Below, in pieces: positions 16,932 through 25,420 of a stretch of DNA of 64,000 bases. The notes below the pieces were generated by a model, which saw only the letters and a program-made list of their open reading frames with translations, was not told the origin of the DNA and made no database searches. A program made the translations under genes and the position numbers. Source of the DNA: Ignavibacteriota bacterium (GTDB taxonomy: Bacteria; Bacteroidota; Ignavibacteria; UBA10030); NCBI GenBank assembly GCA_022616555.1, contig JAKEEG010000075.1, forward strand, positions 1 through 64,000. The letters are read 5' to 3'. Numbering within the stretch: position 1 is the stretch's first letter; the number at the start of each line of letters is the position of its first letter.

Positions 16932-19847
16932 TTAGTTAGAACCGTCCGTTCGCACGATTGCCTCGCCGTACTCCGCATCCTTTTGAATGCTGTAGAACTC
17001 CGGACTAAGAATTTCCCACATCATAAATTCATTAGCAACCGCCTCTTTCAAGGATCTGTACGCTTGCGCTTTGCCTTGCTCACCCTGGATGGCGTATACT
17101 TGTGCTCTCCGGTAGAGAAGTGAAGCGTCCGACGAGCCAATACGTTGAATCGCAGATTCGATTCCGCGCTGAGCTTCGTCAAGACGCCCGCGAAAGGCTT
17201 TCGAGAGAGCGAGAAACCCTTGGGCTGTTGCGTCGCCGGGGTTTGTTGCGACAGCCCTATCAGCGAGAGAAACTGCGAGGTCTAAGAATGGCCTGGCGCT
17301 ATCGAGCTTGGCGTTCTGCATATATGCGCGGCCGAGCCAATAATTTGTCTTGTAGTCTTGCGGGCTGCCCGCGTGCAAACTTTTGACGTACTCGATCTGC
17401 TCTGATTCCTTAAACGAATTTTTCCACGCATTCAGCCTGTACCGAAGGGTGATGAGTGTCCCGTTCGCCCCGGCAGCAATGCCATCGTTATAGTATTGAA
17501 GCGCCTGTTCATATTCTTTACGGAAATGTGCCACAATACCTGCGGTGATGTGCGATTCATAGTTTCTTGGGTCCAGCTTCAATGCTTGTTCGGCGTGGAC
17601 TTTTGCTTCATCGTAGTTGCCGTACGGTATCTCGATGAGAGCGAGCTCCCTGTAGCTTGCCGCACACTGTGGTTGTAACACGAGGCTTCGGTCGATCGCT
17701 TGCCGGGCTTCGCCGAACTGCTGCCGGTAGCGGTAGATCATTCCTGCAGTCAAAGATGCCAACGCGTTGTTTCCCGTGTTACCCGCCGATTGGAGGTCGC
17801 CTGAAGCGGCGTTGAGCAGGGTGGGGTTTGTTTCACCGCCGAGCTTATAAGCTTCGACGTACGCGAGCGCGCGGACAGCACGCGCTTCTGAAAATGATCC
17901 GTCAAGTCGAATTGCCGCTGTCAGCGTATCGATTGCAAGCCCAAGAGCAGTGCGTTGATTGACAAGCGAGAGTCCGACAAGATAATTTTCGTACGCCTGT
18001 GCGTTGCGGGTCGGAGCGTCAAGGTCGGCGACATCGGAATTCACCCCAAGCCTATCCAGCACGGTGTTCACTACCGTCGTCCGGATTTCCGGGATTCTCA
18101 ACAGATTGTCCGCGGGCAGCCGCTCTTCCCAAATCGTTTTTTGCTCGGTGTCGAATAACTCCACCTGCACTGAGACATCTCCGCTATCGGGCCGCACGTC
18201 GACCAGCACTAACTGCCGGACGCCCAAGTCTGTGAGCAGCTCCTCCTTCGTTTTACCGCTTCGCCTGCTTGCGAGCGCCGAAAAAGCCGATGCCGTCGTA
18301 ACATGTTCCTGCCGGGCGAAATCGTCTGTCAGCATAATGGCCATAGCCCTGCTGACATGGTGGCCGACGCTATTCGCGGGCGCGCCCCCGGTGATGACAA
18401 CTGCAACAGTGGCGGTATTCGGGAAGAGAGTTTCTTTAATGAACACCCCGATGAAATACAATGCCGCAATCCCCGCCAGAGCACCAACGACCTGCAGTGC
18501 TAGCTTGGTGTTAAATTTCGATTTTTTCTGTTGCACTTCAACTTTAGGCTCAAATGTTTTCGCCTGCTCGGCGCGGCGTTCAAGCGTTGCTTGGAGAATG
18601 CGCTCCGCTTCCTCGGCAGCCGCACGCTCGCGCTCCTCTTTTTCTTTCTTCTGCTGTTGAATGCGTTGGCGGAGCTGCTTGGCCTCGCCATTGTCCGCAT
18701 CGACCGTGAGCATTTCCTTTGCAGCCTCGAGGGCTTCGTCGAATTTTTCTTCTCCAAGCAGCGTCGTGGCTTGCTTTCGCAGGCTGTCCAACTTTTCTGT
18801 CTTTTCCTGCATTGCGCGGCGGTCGGATTCGATTTTTCGCCTGCGCTCTTCGGCAAGCTTGAACCGCTCCTCTTCAATCTGCGCCATAATCATCTGCGCG
18901 CCGTAGTGCATCGGCACAAGACGGTAGATTTCCTGGATCGCCTTCTCAGCGTCTTCGAGCTGGCCCTTGTGGAAGGCTTCCTCAGCCTTTTTGTAGAGCG
19001 ATTGAATCGTCTTCTGCTTTTCTTCTTCGCCCTTATCGACAGTGGCGCCGGGTTCGGCTGCTTCGCCACCGCCGGTCAGCTTTTCGATTTCCGCAAGCTC
19101 TGCTTCCGCTTCGTCTAACTTGCCCTTCTGGAAAAAGATCTCGGCCTTCTTATAGTGCATCTTAATCTTTTCGCTGTTCTGCTCCTGTAGTTTTTGTCGC
19201 CGCGCTTCAACAGACTTGGCTTCCTTCGCTTCGCGCTCGGCGGTTTTTTCAGCTGCCTTACGCGTCGGCGCTTGCTTTGCTGTTTTCGAGGGAGCAGAAA
19301 GCTCGGGGATGTCGTCCATCAAAATTTCGTACACCTCAACCGGGTCATCGATGTTTTTGAACTTCATCGGACCGATGGAGAAGACGTTCAGCTGCGACAT
19401 CTTCTTCTTCACCTGGCTGTAGATATCCTGCGTAATACAGATGCGGTTCGGCTCGGTGATGGCTTCGACGCGGGAGGCGATGTTCACACCATCGCCGTAC
19501 ATGTCGTTGCCGACGTCGATGACGTCACCCAGGTGCAATCCCATGCGGACTTCAATCTTATTGAAGTCGGTTTTTCCCTGGTTGAATTCCCAGAAGCGCC
19601 GTTGAAGCTCCATCGCGCATGTTACGGCGTTCACCGCGCTGGTGAAGTCCACCATAAACGAATCGCCGATCGATTTAATCACCTTCCCGCCGTACTGGAC
19701 GATGGATTCCGTCATCATCGAGTCGTGCGTTTTGAGGATCTGCATCGCGGCGATTTCATCCGTTGCCATTTTCCACGAGAACGCCTTAATGTCCGTGAAC
19801 ATAATGGCGGCGAGTTTGCGCGTGCTGGTATCTTGGGATGAGGTCAT
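16932..19847 (-). CDS. Class III adenylate/guanylate cyclase with coiled-coil, one membrane helix and TPR domain
   Basis: A 971-residue signalling protein. The N terminus (about residues 10-140) is a class III cyclase domain. It has the metal-binding Asp in 'IMFTDIKAF' and the second in 'SIGDSFMVDF', a Lys before it ('VIKSIGD'), and 'YGDGVNIASRVEAIT' with the catalytic Asn and Arg, so it looks active and adenine-type. It is followed by a highly charged region with TPR-like pairs (about 220-440), one membrane helix (about 447-469), a TolB-like alpha/beta segment (about 475-600), and a string of TPRs to the end. The topology suggests a cytoplasmic cyclase tied to an exported TPR sensor domain. 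The ligand is unknown. Confidence 0.88.
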   Translation of the reverse strand: MTSSQDTSTRKLAAIMFTDIKAFSWKMATDEIAAMQILKTHDSMMTESIVQYGGKVIKSIGDSFMVDFTSAVNAVTCAMELQRRFWEFNQGKTDFNKIEVRMGLHLGDVIDVGNDMYGDGVNIASRVEAITEPNRICITQDIYSQVKKKMSQLNVFSIGPMKFKNIDDPVEVYEILMDDIPELSAPSKTAKQAPTRKAAEKTAEREAKEAKSVEARRQKLQEQNSEKIKMHYKKAEIFFQKGKLDEAEAELAEIEKLTGGGEAAEPGATVDKGEEEKQKTIQSLYKKAEEAFHKGQLEDAEKAIQEIYRLVPMHYGAQMIMAQIEEERFKLAEERRRKIESDRRAMQEKTEKLDSLRKQATTLLGEEKFDEALEAAKEMLTVDADNGEAKQLRQRIQQQKKEKEERERAAAEEAERILQATLERRAEQAKTFEPKVEVQQKKSKFNTKLALQVVGALAGIAALYFIGVFIKETLFPNTATVAVVITGGAPANSVGHHVSRAMAIMLTDDFARQEHVTTASAFSALASRRSGKTKEELLTDLGVRQLVLVDVRPDSGDVSVQVELFDTEQKTIWEERLPADNLLRIPEIRTTVVNTVLDRLGVNSDVADLDAPTRNAQAYENYLVGLSLVNQRTALGLAIDTLTAAIRLDGSFSEARAVRALAYVEAYKLGGETNPTLLNAASGDLQSAGNTGNNALASLTAGMIYRYRQQFGEARQAIDRSLVLQPQCAASYRELALIEIPYGNYDEAKVHAEQALKLDPRNYESHITAGIVAHFRKEYEQALQYYNDGIAAGANGTLITLRYRLNAWKNSFKESEQIEYVKSLHAGSPQDYKTNYWLGRAYMQNAKLDSARPFLDLAVSLADRAVATNPGDATAQGFLALSKAFRGRLDEAQRGIESAIQRIGSSDASLLYRRAQVYAIQGEQGKAQAYRSLKEAVANEFMMWEILSPEFYSIQKDAEYGEAIVRTDGSN

Positions 19848-20072
19848 GTACCGGTGCTATTGCGTGCGATTGTGTACTGTTGAATACCTCTACGTGAACA
19901 AAGCGGGCTCTATATTATGAAAATTAGTGATGCACACACAGCCAGCCTACGAAAGATATTCAGGCATTTGAAGATAATCAACATGAATATTAAGCGCCTG
20001 CGTTCCAGGAAGTATGAATTTTCCTGCGAAATTCGCCCGGCTACGTAGGTCGGGTAGGGGAGGGATGATTTC

Positions 20073-22205
20073 TTATGTCTGAAACGCGTAATATTTGAAC
20101 GCGTATTCCGCCACCATTCTATCGGTATTGTACACGGGAATCAACGTTTTCATCATTTTTCTGATACGGGCGATCCACTTCCGCGGAATGCCGTGCTCGT
20201 CGCGGTCGTAGTACTCTGGAATGATGCTCTCAGTCAGGGTTTGGTACAGGTAGCCGAAGTCGCGTTCGTCCTGCTCCTCGAGCGAGCCTTCCGCATAGTC
20301 CGCGCCGATTGCCCAGCCGTTCTCGCCATCGTAACCTTCGCACCACCAGCCGTCCAGTATGCTGAAGTTCAGCCCGCCGTGGATGCAGCCTTTCATACCG
20401 CTCGTGCCGCTCGCTTCGAGCGGACGTCGCGGGTTGTTCAACCACACGTCCGCGCCCGCCACCATGTGCCGCGCAACGTTGATGTCGTAATTTTCAATAA
20501 AGACAACCTTGCCGTACAATTGCGGGTTGCGCGAAAATTCCACCACCTGCTGAATAAATTTCTTGCCCTCGTTATCGCGGGGATGTGCCTTGCCGGCATA
20601 GATGAGTTGTACGGGCCGTTGCGGGTTGTTGAACAACGGAATCATTTTTTCCAGGTGTTTGAAAAACAACGGTGCTCGTTTGTATGTTGCAAAGCGTCGC
20701 GCGAAACAAACCGTCAATATATCCGGCGAAAGCAGCCTCTCGATGCCCGACGGGCCATCGCCGCCCCCGCGGTAGTGCAGCTCCCACTGCCGTTTCCGCA
20801 CGAACTCCACCAGCTCGCGGCGGAGCGTGGTTCGCAGCGCCCACAGCTCTTCGTCGCTGGCAAGGCCGTCCTCGTCGATCTTCGCCCAGAATTTTGGATT
20901 GACGAGCTTATCCGTCCAGTCCAACCCGAGGCGCTTGTTCCAAAAGTCGTGTGCCCTGATGGTCGCCCAGCTTGGCGTGTGAACACCGTTGGTGATGTAG
21001 CCGATGGGGACTTCGTTCAGGTCGTCCGTATGGTAGAGCTGCTTCCACATTTCGCGGCTCACTCGCCCGTGCAGTTCGCTTACGCCGTTTGCTGCGCGGG
21101 ACATCTTCAGTGCAAGCACCGTCATGGTAAACTGTTCGTCGTTATTTTTCGGGTCCACCCGTCCGTACGACATCAAGTGGCCGTGCTCTAACCCTGTGGA
21201 GCTCCAAAATTTTCCGAGCGAGTGTTGCATCAGGTCATTGCTGAAACGGTCATGTCCGGCCGGTACCGGTGTATGAGTGGTGAACAAACATTTTCCCCGG
21301 ACCGCCTTCTCCGCAGCTTCGAGTGTTTTTCCGGCTTTCAGCTCTTCGCGCAGCAATTCGAGAACCAGAAACGCCGAGTGTCCCTCGTTCATGTGGTACA
21401 CCGACGGCTCGATGCCGAGGGAACGCAGGAGCCTCACGCCCCCAATGCCCAGCATGATTTCCTGCCCGATGCGCGTGTCGATATCGCCGCCGTACACATG
21501 CGACGTCAAACCTTGATAGTGCTGGTCGTTCTCCGGTAAATTCGTGTCCAGCAAGTACAGCGGCGCGCGCCCCACTTGTATTTTCCATGTCTGAAAATAC
21601 ACCACGCTGTGCCCGATCTCCACGGAGTTCAACAGCCTGCCGCCTTCCGGGCGCTCGACGAGTTCCACCGGCAAGTTTTCCGGGTCATTCATCGGGTAAA
21701 GCTCCTGCTGCCAGCCGTCCGGACCGATGCGCTGTTGGAAATAGCCGTGCCGGTAGAACAAGCCAACGCCGATGAAGGGAAGTCCCAAGTCGCTTGCGGA
21801 CTTAATATGGTCGCCGGACAGGATGCCCAACCCGCCTGAGTAGATTGGGATTGACTCATGCATGCCGTATTCCGCGCTGAAGTACGCCACGGGCTGTTTG
21901 AAGTCGGGCAGAAGCTCAACCGACCAGGTTTTCTTTTCGTCCATGTAAGCGTGGAATTCTGCAATCACGTGCCGGACTATACGGGCGAAGTCCGGCTCTA
22001 GCAGCCGTGCGCTCAGCTCTTTTTGGGAGATTTCGCGGAAGACCGCGACTGCGTTGTGGTTGGAACGCTCCCAGACGAGGGGAGAAAGTTCTTTGAAGAT
22101 AGTTTGCGCGTCCGGATTCCACACCCACCAGAGATTTCGGGAAAGCTGGCGCAGCTGGACGGCGAGCACTTCAGCGGAGGGGGTTGCCTCTCGTTTATGA
22201 TTCAT
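20073..22205 (-). CDS. glgP: Alpha-glucan (glycogen/maltodextrin) phosphorylase, GT35
   Basis: A 710-residue phosphorylase releasing glucose-1-phosphate from alpha-1,4-glucans in the cytoplasm. It belongs to the shorter prokaryotic type, which carries a DUF3417 domain at the N terminus ('LSRNLWWVWNPDAQTIF', about residues 18-34). The PLP-binding lysine lies in 'EASGTSGMKGCIHGGLNFS' (about 600). 'YFSAEYGMHESIPIYSGGLGILSGDH' (about 108-133) and 'MNEGHSAFL' are further family blocks. Length fits this subfamily. The gene stands alone. With the phosphoglucose isomerase at 33 kb, it fits a storage-glucan to glycolysis route. Confidence 0.95.
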   Translation of the reverse strand: MNHKREATPSAEVLAVQLRQLSRNLWWVWNPDAQTIFKELSPLVWERSNHNAVAVFREISQKELSARLLEPDFARIVRHVIAEFHAYMDEKKTWSVELLPDFKQPVAYFSAEYGMHESIPIYSGGLGILSGDHIKSASDLGLPFIGVGLFYRHGYFQQRIGPDGWQQELYPMNDPENLPVELVERPEGGRLLNSVEIGHSVVYFQTWKIQVGRAPLYLLDTNLPENDQHYQGLTSHVYGGDIDTRIGQEIMLGIGGVRLLRSLGIEPSVYHMNEGHSAFLVLELLREELKAGKTLEAAEKAVRGKCLFTTHTPVPAGHDRFSNDLMQHSLGKFWSSTGLEHGHLMSYGRVDPKNNDEQFTMTVLALKMSRAANGVSELHGRVSREMWKQLYHTDDLNEVPIGYITNGVHTPSWATIRAHDFWNKRLGLDWTDKLVNPKFWAKIDEDGLASDEELWALRTTLRRELVEFVRKRQWELHYRGGGDGPSGIERLLSPDILTVCFARRFATYKRAPLFFKHLEKMIPLFNNPQRPVQLIYAGKAHPRDNEGKKFIQQVVEFSRNPQLYGKVVFIENYDINVARHMVAGADVWLNNPRRPLEASGTSGMKGCIHGGLNFSILDGWWCEGYDGENGWAIGADYAEGSLEEQDERDFGYLYQTLTESIIPEYYDRDEHGIPRKWIARIRKMMKTLIPVYNTDRMVAEYAFKYYAFQT

Positions 22206-22307
22206 TCAAACAATATCGTAGTGAGGAAAAAAATGCGCTTCTAAAGTGCAAAAAAAGTAGGACAAATGCCAGAAGGGAAAATTATGGATGGAATAAACAA
22301 AAAACTG

Positions 22308-22859
22308 CTAACAACAGGCAGATTTGGCTTCGACTTCAATGAGGTTGCCGTATGTATCAGCTTCTATGCGACAACATTCGTCGAGGAGTTGAACGAGTAG
22401 TGCGCGGGCACGTTGCACACGCGATTTTGCGCCGGTGTACGAAATCCCGATTTTCTGTGCGTATTCCTTTTGTGAGAGATCGCCGAGTTCAGTGTGCAAC
22501 AACGCCTCCCGGTACAGTTCCGGGAGTCGGTCAATCATCGGTTTAACACACTCGGCTATCTCTCGATTGTAATTGTCCTCCGCTTTTTCATCGGGAAGTT
22601 CGGGCAGAATGTCTGGCAGTACTGTGGAATTCTTACGCGACCGGAAATAGTCCAGCATACTGTTGCGGGTGATTTGATACACCCATCCGGCAAGGCGGTC
22701 GCTCTCGCGCAGCGTATGAGCTTTGAGATGGATTTTGAGAAAGACATCTTGCAAGATGTCTTTGCTCATGTCCTCGTCCTTCACGCGCCTGCGGATGAAC
22801 GAGTGGAGGTCCTGGTGAAATGTTTCCCAAATCTGTTCTGTTGCGAGTATCTCTGCCAT
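22308..22859 (-). CDS. sigZ: RNA polymerase sigma factor, SigZ-type ECF
   Basis: A 183-residue ECF sigma factor. Region 2 (about residues 8-75) has 'ILQDVFLKIHLKAHTLRESDRLAGWVYQI', spread over the core-binding and -10 recognition helices. Region 4 (about 115-170) has 'LPELYREALLHTELGDLSQKEYAQKIGISYTGAKSRVQRAR'-type sequence, where each block is conserved in SigZ. The long spacer with acidic 'LPELPDEKAEDNYN' and the C-terminal 'SACC' are notable: a Cys pair at the end echoes the Cys-rich peptide encoded just upstream. The ORF track starts at 23072, but the family N terminus begins at the ATG at 22859. No anti-sigma factor is adjacent, unlike the ECF factor at 42 kb. Regulon unknown. Confidence 0.85.
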   Translation of the reverse strand: MAEILATEQIWETFHQDLHSFIRRRVKDEDMSKDILQDVFLKIHLKAHTLRESDRLAGWVYQITRNSMLDYFRSRKNSTVLPDILPELPDEKAEDNYNREIAECVKPMIDRLPELYREALLHTELGDLSQKEYAQKIGISYTGAKSRVQRARALLVQLLDECCRIEADTYGNLIEVEAKSACC

Positions 22860-23017
22860 AGCGTATGGAAATAATAATCGTTGTGGCAGTGTAACACGGA
22901 TTAACTTAGAAAGAGTTCCCATAGCCCCACGAGAGGGAGGCGGGTCAACATCGCCTCCGTCCGGGATAAGGTTACGTGCAAGCAATAACCGTATACGGTG
23001 CACATGACGGTCGGTTG

Positions 23018-23095
23018 CTAGCAACAACCACAATCGGTATCGCCGCAACTGTACGAATCGCCGCCGCAGCATCCATCGTTATTGAGGATGTCCAT
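23018..23095 (-). CDS. Cys-rich 25-residue micro-ORF upstream of sigZ
   Basis: A 25-codon ORF, too short for the ORF track as an independent gene. The track gives a longer 23018-23239 frame that overlaps the end of the reductase gene. The ATG at 23095 has AAGGAGG eight bases upstream, one of the best ribosome-binding sites in the window, which favours this short version. The peptide is acidic and has six Cys among 25 residues (CC near residue 9, one C mid-way, and a C-x-CC ending), with Gly, Asp, Ser and Tyr between. No hydrophobic signal. I know no family for it. A metal-binding peptide, a sensor peptide for SigZ or a modified-peptide precursor are all possible; no modification enzyme is visible beside it. 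Confidence 0.55.
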   Translation of the reverse strand: MDILNNDGCCGGDSYSCGDTDCGCC

Positions 23096-23225
23096 GGTAT
23101 TACCCTCCTTTCCACTCATACTGACGGCGAGACGCTCAAAAAGACGTAGTGAAAAATCCTTATGAAGAGAGCCAAAACCTTGCGTCTTTTTTCGAGGCTT
23201 TACGTCACAGGAATTGGACGCATCA

Positions 23226-24209
23226 TCACCACAACTCATGCACGTGCGGGCGTGCGAAGCTATCGTATACCTCTTTAAGTTTTTTCATCGTTTCACCATC
23301 CAGCGGCGGGAGGGATCCGGCTTTAATATTCTCTTCCGCCTGGTTGGGACGCTTTGCGCCGGGGATTGCGCATGTGACTTCCTGGAACATCAATATCCAC
23401 CGCAACGCCAACTGTGCCATCGTCCAGCCTTTTGGAACGAGTGGGCGGATTGCTTCCACGGCTTCCAGGCTTACGTTGTAGTCCAAGCCGGAGAACGTCT
23501 CGCCCTTGTCGAACTCCTCTCCGTTCCGGTTAAACGCCCTGTGGTCGTCTTTGTGGAATGTGCTCGTGCGCGTGAATTTTCCGCTCAGCATGCCGGATGA
23601 CAGTGGCAGACGAGCAAGGATTCCCACCTTGCGGCGTTTGGCTTCCGCGAAAAACCGCTCTGCGGGTTTTTGCCGGAAGATGTTAAAAATAATCTGTACG
23701 CTTTGGACGTTGGGATACTCGATAGCTTTCAGCGCCTCATTGATTTTCTCCACGCTCACGCCGTAATATTGCAGTTTTCCATCCCGCACAAGGTCGTCCA
23801 ACAGGCCGAACACCTCCGGCCTCGAATACACTTCTGTCGGGGGACAGTGGAGTTGCAGGAGGTCGATGGCTTCGGTATTGAGGTTCTTAAGGCTCTGCTC
23901 GACAAACGCTGTGAGGTTCTTTTTGTTGTATCCCGCCGCCGTGTGCGGATTCAGCCGCCTGCCGGCTTTTGTGGCGATGTAAAACGGCTCGCTTCGCTCT
24001 TTTCTAAGTTTTGCTAAGAGCTGCTCGCTATGCCCGTCGCCGTATACATCGGCAGTATCGAAGAAATTCACGCCTAAGTCCAATGCCCTGTGCAGCGCGG
24101 CGAGGGAGTCGGAGTCGTTAACGGGACCCCACGTACTGCCAATCGCCCACGCTCCAAAGCTGATGGCGGAGACGTTCCAGTTTGTGCGGCCTAAGTGGTT
24201 GAAGTGCAT
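23226..24209 (-). CDS. Aldo/keto reductase
   Basis: A 327-residue cytoplasmic NADP-dependent oxidoreductase of the aldo/keto reductase superfamily, a (beta/alpha)8 barrel. The catalytic tetrad is visible: Asp and Tyr in 'FFDTADVYGDGHSE' (about residues 50-63), Lys in 'YIATKAGRR' (about 80-88), and His in 'LLQLHCPPTE' (about 117-126). The C-terminal cofactor segment 'CAIPGAKRPNQAEENI' is also present. The substrate is not predictable. It lies upstream of the Cys-rich micro-ORF and SigZ on the same strand, with ~130 bases in between, so it may be in the same transcription unit. Confidence 0.93.
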   Translation of the reverse strand: MHFNHLGRTNWNVSAISFGAWAIGSTWGPVNDSDSLAALHRALDLGVNFFDTADVYGDGHSEQLLAKLRKERSEPFYIATKAGRRLNPHTAAGYNKKNLTAFVEQSLKNLNTEAIDLLQLHCPPTEVYSRPEVFGLLDDLVRDGKLQYYGVSVEKINEALKAIEYPNVQSVQIIFNIFRQKPAERFFAEAKRRKVGILARLPLSSGMLSGKFTRTSTFHKDDHRAFNRNGEEFDKGETFSGLDYNVSLEAVEAIRPLVPKGWTMAQLALRWILMFQEVTCAIPGAKRPNQAEENIKAGSLPPLDGETMKKLKEVYDSFARPHVHELW

Positions 24210-24222
24210 TTGGGGAGTGATA

Positions 24223-24606
24223 TTATTTCATGGCTAAGAATCTGATCAACGATGAACCAAAGGCAAAGATTGCTCCTCCCCAGAATGTTGCGATGGTGGA
24301 GGTTTGTTTTCCTCGTTCTTTTTTCCATTCACCAACATAATGCATGACCAATCCAGCTAACACCGGCACAGCGACAAGACTTACGCCAGGAAGAATCGGT
24401 TCTTTCACAATTCTGTGTGGGTAGATCAACAAACCCAGATACCCAAAGAATGCCCCAAGAAACAAGCACCCGATTAATGCGACGATTCTGTTTGTTTCGC
24501 GTTGGGGCTTGAAAGAGCTGGCACCTAATTCCGCAAGGAGCTCTCCGATGAGCATCTGAAATAACTCACCGAGTAAACCTAACAAAATTTCAACAATGAT
24601 TTCCAA
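24223..24606 (-). CDS. Small hypothetical membrane protein
   Basis: A 127-residue protein of unknown function. It has an amphipathic/hydrophobic N terminus, then three likely membrane helices (about residues 41-62, 73-92 and 105-123) separated by short charged loops. The start is uncertain: the track uses TTG at 24606, and no good ribosome-binding site precedes it. It ends 13 bases before the aldo/keto reductase start on the same strand, which supports a real gene co-transcribed with it. I recognise no family. Confidence 0.6.
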   Translation of the reverse strand: MEIIVEILLGLLGELFQMLIGELLAELGASSFKPQRETNRIVALIGCLFLGAFFGYLGLLIYPHRIVKEPILPGVSLVAVPVLAGLVMHYVGEWKKERGKQTSTIATFWGGAIFAFGSSLIRFLAMK

Positions 24607-24686
24607 GGTTCGAAAGTGATATGTTAGGGAAGGATTGCCCTAAACCTACAAAATCCTTTCTGCTTAAGCAATAAGCCGAGTAAAAC

Positions 24687-24745
24687 GTCATGCTGAACTC
24701 GTTTCAGCATCTAAAAGATAGACCCCGAGACAAGTTCGGGGTGAC
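24687..24745. repeat. Palindromic intergenic repeat, family B
   Basis: A 59-bp element starting GTCATGCTGAAC and ending GGGGTGAC. It contains two hairpins, TGCTGAA...TTCAGCA and ACCCCGA...TCGGGGT. The ends GTCA/TGAC are inverted, as in families A and C in this window. Confidence 0.65.
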
Positions 24746-24940
24746 GGCATATGAGAGGGCACACCCCTGCCTTAACGGGCGCGAACGGCCGGCCAAGGGC
24801 ACGACATGTCGTGCCCCTACGATAACCTTTTTTGGGATTCACAGGGAGAAGCAGTCTTTTGACTGGAAGCTTATCGGGTCGGTATGTTTTTTGTCTTACT
24901 ACTTAGTGCTTATTTGCTCTCTACTTTCTACATCCTAACA

Positions 24941-25112
24941 GAAAGGCGCCGCACCGCGGCGAGAGAGGAGTTGACGACAAATAGATTCACACGGCACGCC
25001 CCGGTCGGGAACAAGCCCGCGGAGCCGACTCAGAGAGTCCAGAGCCCGTGATCCGCTTATGGCGGATTACGTGTCGTAGGCCCTTACAGAGGACTCTGAG
25101 AGGGACGCCTTG
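24941..25112 (-). ncRNA. Candidate structured non-coding RNA
   Basis: A GC-rich ~170-nt block in an otherwise AT-rich, gene-free region. On the minus strand a TATAAT box (25123-25118) lies about 6 bases before AAGGCG. That start pairs with CGCCTT at the 3' end, and flanking bases extend the closing stem (CCTAACA/TGTTAGG). Inside is a long arm (CUCAGAGUCC with GGACUCUCUGAG), capped by a nearly perfect 10-bp hairpin (CGUAAUCCGC/GCGGAUCACG). A second arm (GUCGG/CCGAC) and a strong 3' hairpin (CGCCGC-GGU-GCGGCG) followed by CCUUUCUGUU resemble an intrinsic terminator. ACGACA and UGUCGU could also pair across. It is not recognisable as RNase P RNA, tmRNA or SRP RNA, and it is too branched for a plain 6S rod. 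Strand and function are inference. Confidence 0.38.
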
Positions 25113-25117
25113 TTAGG

Positions 25118-25123
25118 ATTATA
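25118..25123 (-). promoter_or_regulatory. Possible -10 box (TATAAT) for the candidate RNA
   Basis: An exact TATAAT on the minus strand lies a few bases upstream of the closing stem of the candidate RNA. No good -35 hexamer is seen 16-18 bases further up, so this is weak. Confidence 0.25.
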
Positions 25124-25386
25124 CGCTGATGATGTGCTGTTCTCTAGATGCTCCGGGTTCTGGCCTGCAGACCGTCGTCCGGAGGTTAACGCTCGTTTAG
25201 AACAACAACGATATTGAATTATTATTGATATATAATGTAATGTAGCAATATGAAAAAGTCAAGAGAAAAAATTACAAATAATGTAAAATCGTATAATGCG
25301 TTGGAATGTAAAGAGTTGTGTGATATGGGATATGCGATGTGGGAGTGGAGAACCGCCCTCCACTTAGTCCCCTCCCGTTGGCAAAG

Positions 25387-25410
25387 CCATCCCTTCGGGA
25401 AAAGGGATGG
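25387..25410 (-). terminator. Terminator-like hairpin downstream of copA
   Basis: CCATCCCTT and AAGGGATGG form a 9-bp stem with a short loop about 10 bases after the copA stop. The T-run after it on the minus strand is short (CTTTG), so efficiency is doubtful. It could also be part of a dispersed repeat. Confidence 0.4.
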
Positions 25411-25420
25411 GAGATTGCCT

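Larger units (their letters stand above)
24607..25420. other. 0.8 kb gene-free region with repeats and candidate RNA
   Basis: No credible protein gene. It holds a palindromic element (24687-24745), a perfect 20-bp palindrome GGGCACGACATGTCGTGCCC (24797-24816), a GC-rich structured block with a candidate RNA (24941-25112), a further hairpin (CTCCGG...CCGGAG near 25.16-25.18 kb), then an AT-rich stretch (about 25200-25330) and the terminator-like hairpin after copA. Confidence 0.7.

Noticed and set aside
23018-23239. Longer version (73 codons) of the Cys-rich ORF
   Set aside because: Its start overlaps the end of the aldo/keto reductase and has no RBS, whereas the internal ATG at 23095 has AAGGAGG.
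24932-25119. RNase P RNA, tmRNA, SRP RNA or plain 6S RNA
   Set aside because: The conserved RNase P, tmRNA and SRP core sequences are absent, and the fold is branched rather than a single 6S-type rod. 6S is not fully excluded.
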